The notes under the pieces: model-generated
Seen by the model: only the letters and a program-made list of their open reading frames with translations
What the model was told of the DNA's origin: nothing
Databases searched by the model: none
Position numbers and translations under genes: made by a program
Shown: positions 37,196 to 48,000 of the stretch, in pieces
Numbering within the stretch: position 1 is the stretch's first letter
Layout: every line of letters starts with the position of its first letter
Source: Saprospiraceae bacterium
GTDB lineage: Bacteria > Bacteroidota > Bacteroidia > Chitinophagales > Saprospiraceae
NCBI GenBank assembly: GCA_016713025.1
Contig: JADJPZ010000004.1
Coordinates: 2,232,001 to 2,296,000, forward strand
Length of the DNA: 64,000 nt
Direction: 5' to 3'

Positions 37196-38293
37196 ATTCA
37201 AGTCGTAAATGCAACTTTTTGGGAGCATAAAAAGACATTATTAATTTTTTTCAAAGGAAAGGAGCAAAACTCCTTCCCCCTGAATGGTAAAGTCTTTATA
37301 TTGTCTCCCGTCCAAAGTTGCCAATATGAAACACTTAACACAAGAACAAAGATACACAATAAGTGTAATGAATGAGCATGGTTATAGCCAAAAAGATATA
37401 GCCAAAGCTATAGAAAAAGACAAGCCGACCATTAGTCGCGAGTTACGTCGAAATTGCGACCAGCGAGGCGGGAAGTATACATTCGATTTAGCCCAACGCA
37501 AATATGAGAAAAGGCAGAAAACCAAGCCCAGAGCTATCAAGTTTACAGAAGATGTTAGAAAATATGTTGATTCAAAACTTGAACAAAAGTGGAGTCCAGA
37601 ACAAATTAGTAAAACTCCGATAAGTAGTAAACTTCGCATGGTAAGCCACGAGCGTATCTATCAATACATCATCGAAGATAAGAAAAATGGTGGTGATAAA
37701 TACAAACATTTGAGGCGTAAGAAGAAGTATAAAAAGCGTTGTATAGTTGAAGATCGGCGTGGGAAATTAGTGAATACCAAAAGTATACATGAGAGACCAC
37801 AGGAAGTTGACCGTAGGTCGCGATATGGCGACTATGAAGTAGATTTAATAATTGGAGCCAATCATAAAGGAGGGCTATTAAGCATGAATGACCGAACAAC
37901 TGGCAGAGTCAAAATCCGAAAGATTGAAGGTAAAAATTCAAAGCAAATCGCAAAGTTGATTGTGTCTGCCTTGCGAAAAGAAAAGGGTCGAATCCATACG
38001 ATCACATCAGATAATGGACGTGAATTTGCAGACCATGAATATGTGAGTGAAAAATTAGGAATAGATTTTTATTTTGCAGACCCATACAGTTCATGGCAGA
38101 GAGGCTCAAATGAAAATTTAAATGGGCTAATAAGGCAATATTTTCTAAAGAAAACTAACTTTGACCAAGTAACAAAAGATCAAGTAAAAAAAGTAGAAAA
38201 TCAACTTAATAAAAGACCAAGAAAACGATATGGGTTTAGATCACCAATTGAAGAATTTAATTTATTAACTAAAGTTGCATTTGCGGCTTGAAT
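37196..38293 (+). mobile_element. IS30-family insertion sequence
   Basis: Inverted ends of 23 bases (37196-37218 starting ATTCAAGTCG, and 38271-38293) match at 21 positions and enclose one transposase gene; 1,098 bases is usual for IS30. I find no clear target duplication, so the exact ends may differ by a few bases or the element may have been rearranged. An IS256 element lies 73 bases downstream. Confidence 0.85.
37326..38291 (+). CDS. IS30-family transposase
   Basis: The protein starts MKHLTQEQRYTISVMNEHGY, the typical IS30 N-terminal helix-turn-helix, with KDKPTISRELRRNC as recognition helix. The DDE core shows GDYEVDLIIGANHKGGLLSM (first Asp), ITSDNGREFADHEYV (second Asp) and SSWQRGSNENLNGLIRQYFL (Glu). 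It is full length at 321 residues; an upstream ATG at 37284 is in frame but would add 14 residues not usual for the family. The stop lies within the right inverted repeat. Confidence 0.93.
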   Translation: MKHLTQEQRYTISVMNEHGYSQKDIAKAIEKDKPTISRELRRNCDQRGGKYTFDLAQRKYEKRQKTKPRAIKFTEDVRKYVDSKLEQKWSPEQISKTPISSKLRMVSHERIYQYIIEDKKNGGDKYKHLRRKKKYKKRCIVEDRRGKLVNTKSIHERPQEVDRRSRYGDYEVDLIIGANHKGGLLSMNDRTTGRVKIRKIEGKNSKQIAKLIVSALRKEKGRIHTITSDNGREFADHEYVSEKLGIDFYFADPYSSWQRGSNENLNGLIRQYFLKKTNFDQVTKDQVKKVENQLNKRPRKRYGFRSPIEEFNLLTKVAFAA

Positions 38294-38406
38294 TCAGGAA
38301 ATTTAATAAATTGGCTCATCCAATTACTTAAAATTATGAAAAAGTACTGCAAATGCCTATATATTCGAGGCTGTAAAATATTTTGTGTAAACAAAACTTC
38401 AAAGAA

Positions 38407-39617
38407 TTATGGCTGAATCAAATTATCCTCAAAGATAATTAAAATTTCATTATGAGTAATATGCCAGTTATGAATTGGCATTGTCCATTTAACTTGAATT
38501 TGCTGAATAGCAAGATATACAGATTTCAAGGCTGCCTGATCATTTGGAAAAAGTGTTTTGGTTTTGGTAAATTTTCTGATGGCTCTGTTGAGGCCTTCAA
38601 TGGTATTAGTGGTATACATAATTTTACGAATGTTAGTAGGATACTGAAACATGGGAGATAGATTTGACCAGTTTGCTTCCCAACTTTTAATGGCATAGGC
38701 ATATTTAGACCCCCATTTTGCTTTAAAAGCTTCAAAAGCAATGAGAGCAGTTTCCATATTTAAAGCGGCATAAACAGTTTTTAAATCAGCCAGGAAGGCC
38801 CTTCTATCTTTCCATGGGACAAACTTCATAGAGTTTCTGATTTGATGAACGATACAAAGCTGGGATACGGTATCGGGGAAAGCAGTTTGAATGGCCTGAG
38901 TGAATCCTGTAAGATTGTCAGTGCATGCAATGAGCATCTTTTTAACGCCCCTGTCTTTGAGCTCATTTAAGACAGAAAGCCAAAACGCGGCAGACTCGTT
39001 GGCGCTCATCCAGATGCCCAAAACTTCTTTGATCCCATTGGTTTTCAGTCCTATAACGATATAAATACTCTTGTTGATGATTTTATTATCCTGCCGGATT
39101 TTAAAACAAATACAATCCATCCAAACGATGTAATAAGTATTATCCAAAGGTCTGTTTTGCCATTCCTGGATAGCCGGAATCATTTTGTTTGTAATATCTG
39201 AAACAAAGGTTTTAGAAACGTCTAAGCCATAAATTTCCTGAATTTGAGCTGTTATGTCATCGGTGCTCATACCTCTGCTGTAAAGAGATGTAATGACAGA
39301 TTCTACTTTCTCAGTGGTAGTTTGGCCCTTGGGAACAATGATAGGCTCAAATTCACCGTTACGATCCCGTGGAATATCCAACTCTACCTGTCCTTGTGTA
39401 GTGCGTATCTTTTCTTATAAGACCCATTCCGGGAATTACCTGAATTAATCCCATCGGGCGAGTGTTTTGAATAGCCTAAATGATGACTTAGTTCAGCTTT
39501 TAAAAGTTCTTGAATGCCATCTTTGTAAAGGCCATTCATAACATTGTCAAAATCATTAAGAGACTTGACATCCTGAAGAAATTCAGAGAGATTAAGATTA
39601 AATTTGTTACTTTGCAT
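38407..39617 (-). pseudogene. IS256-family (mutator-type) transposase, frameshifted
   Basis: The N-terminal part starts MQSNKFNLNLSEFLQDV and runs to ELSHHLGYSKHSPDG and NSRNGSYKK, the usual IS256 opening. One A is missing from a four-A run (plus-strand T run 39410-39413); restoring it gives KIRTTQGQVELDIPRDRN and leads into FEPIIVPKGQ, YYIVWMDCICFKI (first Asp), LIACTDNLTGF (second Asp) and YTTNTIEGLNRAIRK (Glu). About 403 residues when joined. Programmed frameshifting is not known in IS256, so this is either an error or a dead copy. Confidence 0.9.
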
Positions 39618-39682
39618 AACTATTAAATTTGTTAGGTTAAAAAATGTGTCTGTACTTGGTCGCACAAACATATTAAAAAATT

Positions 39683-39716
39683 TTCCATCTGTGGGGGGTA
39701 CCCCCCACAGATGGAA
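39683..39716. repeat. 34-base perfect palindrome inside the IS256
   Basis: Two exact 17-base halves, with six G followed by T then A and six C at the centre (39693-39706). It lies between the outer end of the IS256 and the transposase start. As RNA it would form a GC-rich hairpin that can stop transcription from outside or hide the translation start, a known way for IS elements to limit activation by neighbouring promoters. Confidence 0.75.
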
Positions 39717-39916
39717 GCCTAACTCCTTGATACTAGTTTACACAATCTTTCTTACACTCCCATATATTCTACTTGTAAAGGATTAGTAATAGTCAAGGTT
39801 TCTGATGATAACTCCATATAACACAAAATTTCGTTCTCTTTTTTTTTTGCCCTTGCTACACACAGGATATTCTGCAGTATCCTTGAAGGCTATTCTAATT
39901 ACTCCCGGATTGATTT

Positions 39917-40639
39917 CTACAACTTTACAAATCTTTTGATTATTTTTTTATGATCTGTCCATAGTACAATGATGTACACCCCTGGAAGAAAATCTTTTAA
40001 TGGTATTGATAAAAAATTTGATTTACTGTCAATAGGTATGCTGACCACTTGATTCCCATATGAAATCAATCTGGCATCTAGCAAGTCGTGATCGGGACAA
40101 AATACATTCAATACATCATCTGCGGGATTGGGAAATACTATCAGGTTACTTCCTCTTGATATATCATCCGTACCGGTTATAAGACTTCTTATTTTGATTT
40201 TTATTTGTTCTATGGTGGTACCATCAGGTCCCTGTGTATTGAACAGTTGTAAGTGAGCACCACAACCGTGGAGATAAAAAGTATCCGGACCATATGTATA
40301 ATACATTCTTTTTTCCACTGCAACCACTATATTTCTTGTGATCCACTGAGATGACATTGATTCTCCGCAATTTAATCCGTCCTGACCAGTGATGACTATT
40401 GTCTTTCCTGGGGCTGATTCGCATCCGGCTAGTGTATCGGTGACTTTGAGGTACATCGTATATGCTTTCAAGCCCTTATAGGAGTAGCTAAAATCTACAT
40501 TTTCTACTGTTCCAAAATATACCTGATGGCTCTTTTTGACAACTTTGAAAAAATCTCTTTCATAAGGGCCGAAACAGCTGCATGACCAAAGATGGTGTGC
40601 AGAACTTAAAATCGCTATTAAAAAAACTGTCGTTTTCAT
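39917..40639 (-). CDS. Secreted NTR/TIMP-like protein with T9SS sorting domain
   Basis: About 240 residues. From the ATG at 40639 a signal peptide (MKTTVFLIAILSSAHHLWS) would be cut just before CSCFGPYERDFF. The following VYFGTVENVDFSY and the later VVAVEKRMYYTYGPDTF and HGCGAHLQL resemble a netrin/TIMP-like (NTR) domain, in which a mature N-terminal CxC is characteristic. The last 80 residues (IVFPNPADDVLNVFC... PGVYIIVLWTDHKK) are a T9SS type A sorting domain. The domain assignment is from pattern only. The longer start at 40666 would push the signal peptide inwards. Confidence 0.6.
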   Translation of the reverse strand: MKTTVFLIAILSSAHHLWSCSCFGPYERDFFKVVKKSHQVYFGTVENVDFSYSYKGLKAYTMYLKVTDTLAGCESAPGKTIVITGQDGLNCGESMSSQWITRNIVVAVEKRMYYTYGPDTFYLHGCGAHLQLFNTQGPDGTTIEQIKIKIRSLITGTDDISRGSNLIVFPNPADDVLNVFCPDHDLLDARLISYGNQVVSIPIDSKSNFLSIPLKDFLPGVYIIVLWTDHKKIIKRFVKL

Positions 40640-40849
40640 ATGTGTTACAATTTTAAAATCGGTCATGTCCTAAATTTATGGTTCAATCAGACTTCAAATA
40701 TACGAAATTTACACAAATCGACCATTTTGTAATTATAAATAATAACATCTTTTCCAAGGAGGTTTAAGGTGTGCAAATTCAGAGAATTTTTTTTAAAATT
40801 AAACATCAAATATTCCATACATTTGCAGGTTTTATTACAAATAGTTTAA

Positions 40850-43453
40850 ATGAGATCGTTTATTTTTAAAAATATTTGGCCGCTGGCTATGTTATTATTT
40901 GTATCCTGCGCCGCAAAAAAGGAGATCACATACACCGGGCAGGATGATGATCTGCTTCAGCAGGAGCTGTTAGATACCCTTGTCATCACGGATACAAAAG
41001 GGATCATTGACTCGCTTCCCAAAGAGTTCAGAGCTACAAAAACCATGTATTATGACATTTTGCACACAAAGTTGGATCTCAGATTTAATTGGGCAAAAAG
41101 ACATGTACTCGGTGTCGCTGACCTCACCATAAAACCTTATTTTAAACCAATAAATAATATCGTTTTGGACGCTGTCGGCTTTGATATACACTCCGTCAGC
41201 AATGCCACAGATGGAAAAGCATACATCTATCAATATGATGGTGTCTCACTGAATATAGATCTTGGAAAAGAAATTAAAAGCTCTGAAAAAATCCAGGTAA
41301 GGATTCACTATACAGCAAAACCTGACGAAAATCAAGCATCAGGTAGTGATGCCATCACATCTGACAAAGGATTGTTTTTCATCGATCCGGATGAATCAGA
41401 CCCAGACTTGCCGACACAAATCTGGACCCAGGGCGAAACCGAAAATAACAGCAGGTGGTTTCCTACATTTGACAAACCCACCGAAAGATTTTCACAGGAA
41501 ATCATCCTCACTGTGGATAAAAAATTCAGCACTTTATCCAATGGTAAAAAAATATCTTCAAAACTGAATACTGATGGTACCAGAACCGATCACTGGAAAC
41601 AGGACAGAGAGCACACACCCTATCTTGCTATGATAGCCATTGGCGAGTTTGATGAGGAGACTGATACATGGAATTCCATACCTCTTCATTATTACGTTGA
41701 TAAAGGATTTGGCCGGCATGCCAAAAAAATATTTAACCATACTCCCGAAATGTTATCATTTTTTACAGAAAAGCTCAAATATCCATATCCTTGGGACAAA
41801 TATAGTCAGGTAGTAGTAAGGGAATTTGTTTCGGGAGCAATGGAAAATACCGGAGCTGTAGTGTTTGGTGATTTTGTACAAAAAACAGACCGCGAACTCA
41901 TAGATAATGACAATGACTACATCGTAGCGCACGAAATGATGCATCATTGGTTTGGCAATCTGGTCACTTGCGAAGATTGGTCCAACCTCACACTCAATGA
42001 AGGTTTTGCCAACTATGCTGAATACTTATGGTTTGAGCATAAATATGGTAAGGAGAGAGCAGAGTACCACAGAATGAATGAGCTGAACGGTTACTATGGC
42101 CAGGTGATGAGTGGTGGCGCGCACCCTTTGGTAGATTACTACTATCAGGACAAAGAAAATATGTTTGATGCCCATAGTTACAATAAAGGAGGCTTGGTCC
42201 TCCATATGCTTAGAAATTATCTTGGGGATGATGTTTTTTTTGCATCTCTCAATTATTATCTCAAAAAAAATGAAAACACAGCTGTAGAAGTAGATGAGTT
42301 GAGAATGGCTTTTGAGGATGTAAGTGGCGAAGATCTCAACTGGTTTTTTGACCAATGGTTTCTCTCAACCGGTCATCCGTATCTTGATGTCAAATACACC
42401 TATAATGACGAAAACAAAGTCCTGCTTGTAGAAGTGGATCAGTCTGGAACACCCAAAGGCTTTCATCAGAATTTCAAACTACCGGTAGATATTGCTATAT
42501 ACTATCCTGATGGAAGTGTACAGTTTCACCCTGTGGTCATCAACGAAAAAAAACAAAGAATCCTGATAGAAGACCTTAAAATGAAGCCGGCCACTTATGT
42601 ATTTGACGGAAGAAATGTGCTTCTGGCGATGATCAATGAAAACAAAACAAATGAGCAGTATAAGGCGCAGTATAAGTTTTCGCCCAACTATATGGACAAG
42701 ATGGTGGCTTTTTCAAGTGCGTCCGATGGCAATTACGATCTGATCGATCAGGGCCTTAACGAAAAACACCATACTTTACGATCGCTTGCTATAAATGCGA
42801 TTCCGGATAGTCTGCTTTTTCAATATTTACCCATACTTCAGGAAAAAACACTCAGCGATCCTCATTCAGAAGTAAGACGTGATGCTTTGATGAGATTATC
42901 AGGCAGTGAGGATTTTGAGCCTGGAGCCTTGTGCAAATTGATCCTTGATACAGAAAAATCTTACCCAGTCATCTCACTGGCTTTGGAGTTGTTGTACTCT
43001 GTTCAACCTGATAAAGTGACTCCCTATGTCGTAAAATTAAAAAGTGAAGACGCAGACCAGCTGGCAGGAACCTTAGTCTCAATCATATCAGAAGATAGCC
43101 CTGAAAACTCAGAATACATCAGGAGAAAAGCAAAAAATATCAACATCTACCAATTATTTGATTTCTATGAACGCTTGCAAGAGTATTTTCAAGGCAAAAG
43201 TATGAAGACACTGACCGACGCATCAGAGTACCTTACGGAAATAGCCTCCAATAAAAACGGCAATATGTACAGAAAGTATATAGCCATGGTGACTCTCAAT
43301 AAGATAGCTGAAGACATCAGTGCAAGATATGAAACATCAGCCAATGAAGATGAAAGAAAAACATTGGTCAATATCATCGATAAAATTAACTTCATCGCAA
43401 AGAATGAAACCAATCCTGTACTAAAAGAAAAGTACGAAGGGATGGAAAAGTAA
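40850..43453 (+). CDS. M1 family aminopeptidase lipoprotein
   Basis: The 867-residue protein has a lipoprotein signal (LLFVSCAAKKE), the substrate motif GAMENTGAVVF, and the zinc site HEMMHHWFGNL with the third ligand Glu in NEGFANYAEYLW. It is a gluzincin that removes N-terminal residues from peptides. The C-terminal 250 residues are helical repeats with HEAT-like character, which in M1 enzymes shape the substrate cavity. The DUF3810 gene follows within 40 bases, perhaps in one operon. Confidence 0.93.
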   Translation: MRSFIFKNIWPLAMLLFVSCAAKKEITYTGQDDDLLQQELLDTLVITDTKGIIDSLPKEFRATKTMYYDILHTKLDLRFNWAKRHVLGVADLTIKPYFKPINNIVLDAVGFDIHSVSNATDGKAYIYQYDGVSLNIDLGKEIKSSEKIQVRIHYTAKPDENQASGSDAITSDKGLFFIDPDESDPDLPTQIWTQGETENNSRWFPTFDKPTERFSQEIILTVDKKFSTLSNGKKISSKLNTDGTRTDHWKQDREHTPYLAMIAIGEFDEETDTWNSIPLHYYVDKGFGRHAKKIFNHTPEMLSFFTEKLKYPYPWDKYSQVVVREFVSGAMENTGAVVFGDFVQKTDRELIDNDNDYIVAHEMMHHWFGNLVTCEDWSNLTLNEGFANYAEYLWFEHKYGKERAEYHRMNELNGYYGQVMSGGAHPLVDYYYQDKENMFDAHSYNKGGLVLHMLRNYLGDDVFFASLNYYLKKNENTAVEVDELRMAFEDVSGEDLNWFFDQWFLSTGHPYLDVKYTYNDENKVLLVEVDQSGTPKGFHQNFKLPVDIAIYYPDGSVQFHPVVINEKKQRILIEDLKMKPATYVFDGRNVLLAMINENKTNEQYKAQYKFSPNYMDKMVAFSSASDGNYDLIDQGLNEKHHTLRSLAINAIPDSLLFQYLPILQEKTLSDPHSEVRRDALMRLSGSEDFEPGALCKLILDTEKSYPVISLALELLYSVQPDKVTPYVVKLKSEDADQLAGTLVSIISEDSPENSEYIRRKAKNINIYQLFDFYERLQEYFQGKSMKTLTDASEYLTEIASNKNGNMYRKYIAMVTLNKIAEDISARYETSANEDERKTLVNIIDKINFIAKNETNPVLKEKYEGMEK

Positions 43454-43487
43454 TCCTATCAACTTGAGATGTCCAAAAATACCTCTG

Positions 43488-44558
43488 ATGAAAAGTCTGA
43501 TGGAATACAAAGGTCTCTTAGCACTGGGAATCCTTATCTTGATTCACCTTGTCTCTGCATGGGGTCTGGCACATTGGGTCTATCAAATCTATGGAACATA
43601 TATATTTCCACTGATACGTACCATATATGACTATACACTGGGCATGATACCCTTTGCTTCTATTTATATTTTGATTGTGGTGCTTCTTCTATTATTTTTT
43701 TTCAGGAAGTATAAAAAAGCAGGTAGTAAATCCAAAACCTGGGTATACCACATCTTAAGCACTTTCAATTTTTTGGGATGGGTAATTTTCCTTTTTTACT
43801 TTTTGTGGGGATTCAACTATTACAGACCATCGTGGATAGAAAAACATGGTCACACAGCTGTAAACCCTGATTCTGCAATGATAATACAAGAAATACAGAC
43901 AGTCTCTGCAAGAGTAAACGAACTTAGAATCAAAATATCAGAGGATACATCAGCACTTTCATACCATCCTGATTGGTCGATCATGGAAAATGACATCCGT
44001 ATAGAACAAAAACGATTTCTGACTTCCTATGGTGACAAAGCAATAGGAAGAGTAAGGATCAGACAATTGTATCCTAAAGGCGTTTTATTGTCATTATCTA
44101 CTGCTGGCATATACATTCCATTAGTTTGTGAAGGTCATATAGATCCGGGTTTGAACCCCATTCAATGGCCATTTACTTTGGCTCACGAGATGGCTCATGG
44201 GTATGGATATACTGATGAAGGTGAGTGCAATTTTATAGGTTTTGTTACTTGTATCCTATCTGAAGATCCTCATATCCAGTATTCAGGCTGGTTGGGTTAC
44301 TGGAGATATTTGTACCGTGAAGTGGATTATCTTTCTGAAGAAAAGGCCGACAGAGTGTATGCATCAATGTCTCCCGGAGTAAAAGCAGATCTTAAGGCAA
44401 TCAGAAAAGACATCAACAGATACCCTGACATTCTGCCATGGTTTAGGGACGTCATTTATGATTTCTATCTTAAATCACATGGCATGTCAGATGGATTGGC
44501 GAGTTATGATGGGATTGTTTCACTGGTTTTGACGTGGAAAAAAGAAACAGCTTTTTAA
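43488..44558 (+). CDS. DUF3810 membrane protein with HExxH-type motif
   Basis: The start at 43488 (MKSLMEYKGLLALG) is preferred over the upstream TTG at 43464. Two or three membrane segments lie in the first 130 residues, followed by a soluble domain with LAHEMAHGYGYTDEGECNFIGF, a zinc-metalloprotease-type HExxH with downstream Glu, the hallmark of DUF3810. No substrate is known. It lies just downstream of the M1 peptidase and may act with it in peptide processing at the membrane; that is inference. Confidence 0.85.
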   Translation: MKSLMEYKGLLALGILILIHLVSAWGLAHWVYQIYGTYIFPLIRTIYDYTLGMIPFASIYILIVVLLLLFFFRKYKKAGSKSKTWVYHILSTFNFLGWVIFLFYFLWGFNYYRPSWIEKHGHTAVNPDSAMIIQEIQTVSARVNELRIKISEDTSALSYHPDWSIMENDIRIEQKRFLTSYGDKAIGRVRIRQLYPKGVLLSLSTAGIYIPLVCEGHIDPGLNPIQWPFTLAHEMAHGYGYTDEGECNFIGFVTCILSEDPHIQYSGWLGYWRYLYREVDYLSEEKADRVYASMSPGVKADLKAIRKDINRYPDILPWFRDVIYDFYLKSHGMSDGLASYDGIVSLVLTWKKETAF

Positions 44559-45019
44559 GTCTGCTTTGCCACCTTCAAAAATTTAAATCAATTCCACTTT
44601 CATCAAAATTTAATCGCTTTAAAAGCTGTTATATTTTCATAGTTAAAGATAAATGTATGGGGAAATTAGGGTCACTGCTGTTGGGTTAACCCAACAGTTT
44701 CTAATAAATCATAAAGTCTGTATAATTTGACAAAGTTGAATTTAGTTATTAGATTATGCCTGAAGGATTTTTCATTGATTTCGTTCCATTGAGTTCTAAA
44801 TCTATGGATCAAAAAAAAGGTGTATCCCAAAATTCCACTAAACCTAAATGATTTGAAGTCTGTGTTCAGTGGATTATCATACAAGTAAGGAAATTAAGGG
44901 TGGGCTGTTTAAAGCGTAGCTTGACAAACTCTTCTGGGATTGAGCCTGTCTGCCTACGTTATAAGTGACGAGTTCATATTTTTGCAAATCAATTTCTGGC
45001 TATTATATACAAAAAATAA
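44559..45019. other. Intergenic region with a palindrome and a dispersed repeat
   Basis: Contains a perfect 20-base palindrome at 44678-44697 (CTGTTGGGTTAACCCAACAG) and, at 44895-44935 on the minus strand, a segment sharing GAAGAG-TTGTCAAGCT-CGCTT and CCCACCCTT with the MITE at 29427-29475. A 70-codon minus-strand frame (44672-44884) has no recognisable similarity and starts close to the repeat; I do not call it. Confidence 0.5.
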
Positions 45020-48000
45020 TCACTCAATTTTTACCATCTTCTTAGTCGCATTGAATGTACTGCCGTTCAATGTAAAGAAGTAGATACCTGCATACGGTAT
45101 ATCTTTTGCTTCCAAAGTAATGGTGTTCAGACCTTTGACAGATTTTACACTTCTCAACAGAACGATCTTCCCTTGGTCGTCTGTGATCACAAGTTTTACA
45201 TTTTCTGATTTTGTACCCAACCATCGGATATTGGTTGTAGAAATGTATGGGTTGGGCTCGTTTTGTTGTAGTGCCATATTATTGACATCATTTCTAAATG
45301 ACAGACTTAAGCCACTAACTTTCAAGTCGCTTGTATAGGATTCAGTCCTAGTGATCTCAGAGCTGAGTTTTAAGATATCTTCGAGTAGCACAGAGTTTTT
45401 AGGATCAATCACCAGAGTGAAAAGCTTTTTCTCTCTATCAATAGTTAGTGGTTGCTTTGCAGCAAAACTAAGAGTATAAGTGTCATCGCCCAGCTTACCA
45501 ATATTGGTAGCGTCGATATCCAGTCCTTCCGGTATCAAATCAACAAATACTGCATCTTGGAGCTGGAATGTAGTCTGGAATCCAAAGATATCTTTGAAAT
45601 TGGATGCATATACGGGTACATGTATGCGCTCATGTGGTTCCAATACTACATTGACCACTTCAAGATTAAGTTTTTTATTGGATCTTGGTTCTACGATGTT
45701 TTGTTGTATGACAGAAGCGTTGCCATTAATATCCCCTATTTTGACAGCTACAAAGTCCACTTTTTGCATAGGTGCTTTCAGTGGGTTTTCATGATAAGTT
45801 TCCGTATATGGGAATGGATACTTTAAGTCAAGATTTTGAAGCTTTTTGGGTAGTCTCCAGCTTTTATTATTAAATGCATTGGTCACACCAAGGATCAATT
45901 TTCTCAACTCCACAAGATCTGAAGCAGTGATCTTGCCGTCATCATTGGCATCGGATGCGATCATCTTATATACATTCTCATGACACTGCAGATCGATAAT
46001 ATGTCTTTGTATCAGCACTAAATCAAGTGTAGAAACTCCCTCAAGATAGTCACCTACATACTCCGATGATACTGTATAGTCCGCATTCAGTGGTACTTCA
46101 AAAAGGTATTCGCCCCGATCATCCGTAAGGGTAGTCTTCGAATGATCTTCCAGGCTGGAGATTAGGTTTACCTTTGTTCCTTTTTTGGCTACACCACTGA
46201 TAGTCTCTACCCTTCCCGCTATAGAAGTGCGCATGTCAGTATTGATGACAGTGACCTTGGTCCGGCAGAAGTCATGATTACCTGCTGCATCCCAAACATA
46301 GACAGGCACTTCAAATACACCATGCGTATTCCATATTTTGCCTGATGTTTTAGTTGAAGGTATCCAGATGAAAGATAGACCTGATTCATATTCAGTCTTA
46401 TTGGAAACTGAAGCAATTCCTCCCACTGGCTTGAAATAATGCTCCAAGTGACGCATACTGGACACTGGCCCGACGGAATCAAATGTATAGTACAATTCAG
46501 TATCCGGTGTACAATTGTCTTCGGCTTTGATAATAAAATCTTTAGCACACAATGCTACTGAAGGATTGGTATTGGAAGTGATACTTGTACTCAGCTCTAT
46601 ACAAATGGGAGTAGGAGGTTTTGCGTCCCTCACATTAAATTCATACATTCTCTCCGAGTTATTGCCACATTCGTCCTTGACCCTCCAGATGAGTTGATGA
46701 AGACGATCGCTTTGCTGCATAATCACAGGCAAGGTCTGTATGAGAGCAGCATCACTGGTCACGGCTGGCATATAGCTCACATAGATTTCATCAGCCAGGA
46801 TAATGTTGCCCATAAGCGATTTCACCTGATGGTACTCACTTTGTCCAAGGTTCATTTTTGTCCATACACCAGAAGGTATTATTCCTTTCAATCCAGATGC
46901 AGCTATGTAATCTATCGTTTTGTCTCCATTGATATCCAGATAAAAGTCAATGGTTAGGATCTGCTGGTCACCACAGATTGTTTTGTCGGAGAGTTTTGCT
47001 TTGAGCACTACACCCGATGTACATGTACTGCCAATATCATTTACTTGATGTGACAAATCACTCCATAGTGGTGCGATAGTATCATTGCAGAAATAGCTGA
47101 TCACTGGTGCATCTATAGTCTGTCCTGTACAATGATTGTGATAAGAATACTTTACTACCCATTTTTTGCATGCACTTCCGGAAAAATAGAAGGTGTCGAT
47201 TTTTATATGCTGACCTATCTCATCACAAGGACTATGGCTTACTTTGGGACGATATGTGGCATTTTTGGCATGATCTATCGTAAAGTTGCATTGATCCCAC
47301 TTATAGATGCCGGCTTCTGCAAAAGTCACCTCAAATTGTGTAGGATGCCGATGGACCGTTATCTTCTGGGCACATGAAATTGGTGAATCCATGATCCTGA
47401 ATGTTCGTTCAAGTATTCCTATATTGCAGGTACCACCACTTGTCCATCTGTCAAGATACGTCATAGCAAAGGTATCTGTACATAGTGCTCTTACCGTAGG
47501 AATTCCTGTAGACATATTGCTACCAACTCGCAATGGGTTTTGGGTATTGAGACCAAAAGAATCATCACACTGGAGGACGATATCTTTAGGACAGGTCATC
47601 ACCGGAGGAATCTTGTACTCGACTCTGACCTTAGCCCAACCATTATTGAAATTGTCACGCGAACCATTGATGATGAGTGTGTCACCTAAGATTCCATTTC
47701 CATTGGCATCATCCCATACCCTGACTTCCACATCGTGAAGGCCATACGTCATACCCGGCATGATGTCACTGCAGCAAAATGTCACAAATTGGCCGCCATC
47801 TGTATCTGCCATATCATTGTCTGTGTGTACCCAGGAATTGGTGGTGCCTGTAGCTGCAATGTTGCTGTAAGTAAGATTGTTGTTGAGACGATTGATGCCA
47901 TCATTATCGCAGCTGTTGCCCATCTTGCGTCTGATCTCTACTCTGACACCACTACATGGATCATACGAGCCATTGTCTATCGATGTGTGGAACAATTTGG

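Larger units (their letters stand above)
38367..39761 (-). mobile_element. IS256-family insertion sequence with 8-base target duplication
   Basis: ATATATTC occurs directly on both sides (38359-38366 and 39762-39769). The 26-base inverted ends (38367-38392 and 39736-39761) match at 19 positions and share TTGTGTAAAC at their inner side. The 1,395-base element codes for one transposase on the minus strand, broken by a single-base loss, and contains a strong palindrome ahead of the gene. Confidence 0.9.

Noticed and set aside
38407..39617. Programmed frameshifting in the IS256 transposase
   Set aside because: Not known for this family, and the A run of four bases is too short for efficient slippage.
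44672..44884. A 70-codon minus-strand frame
   Set aside because: No similarity, and it ends inside the 20-base palindrome.
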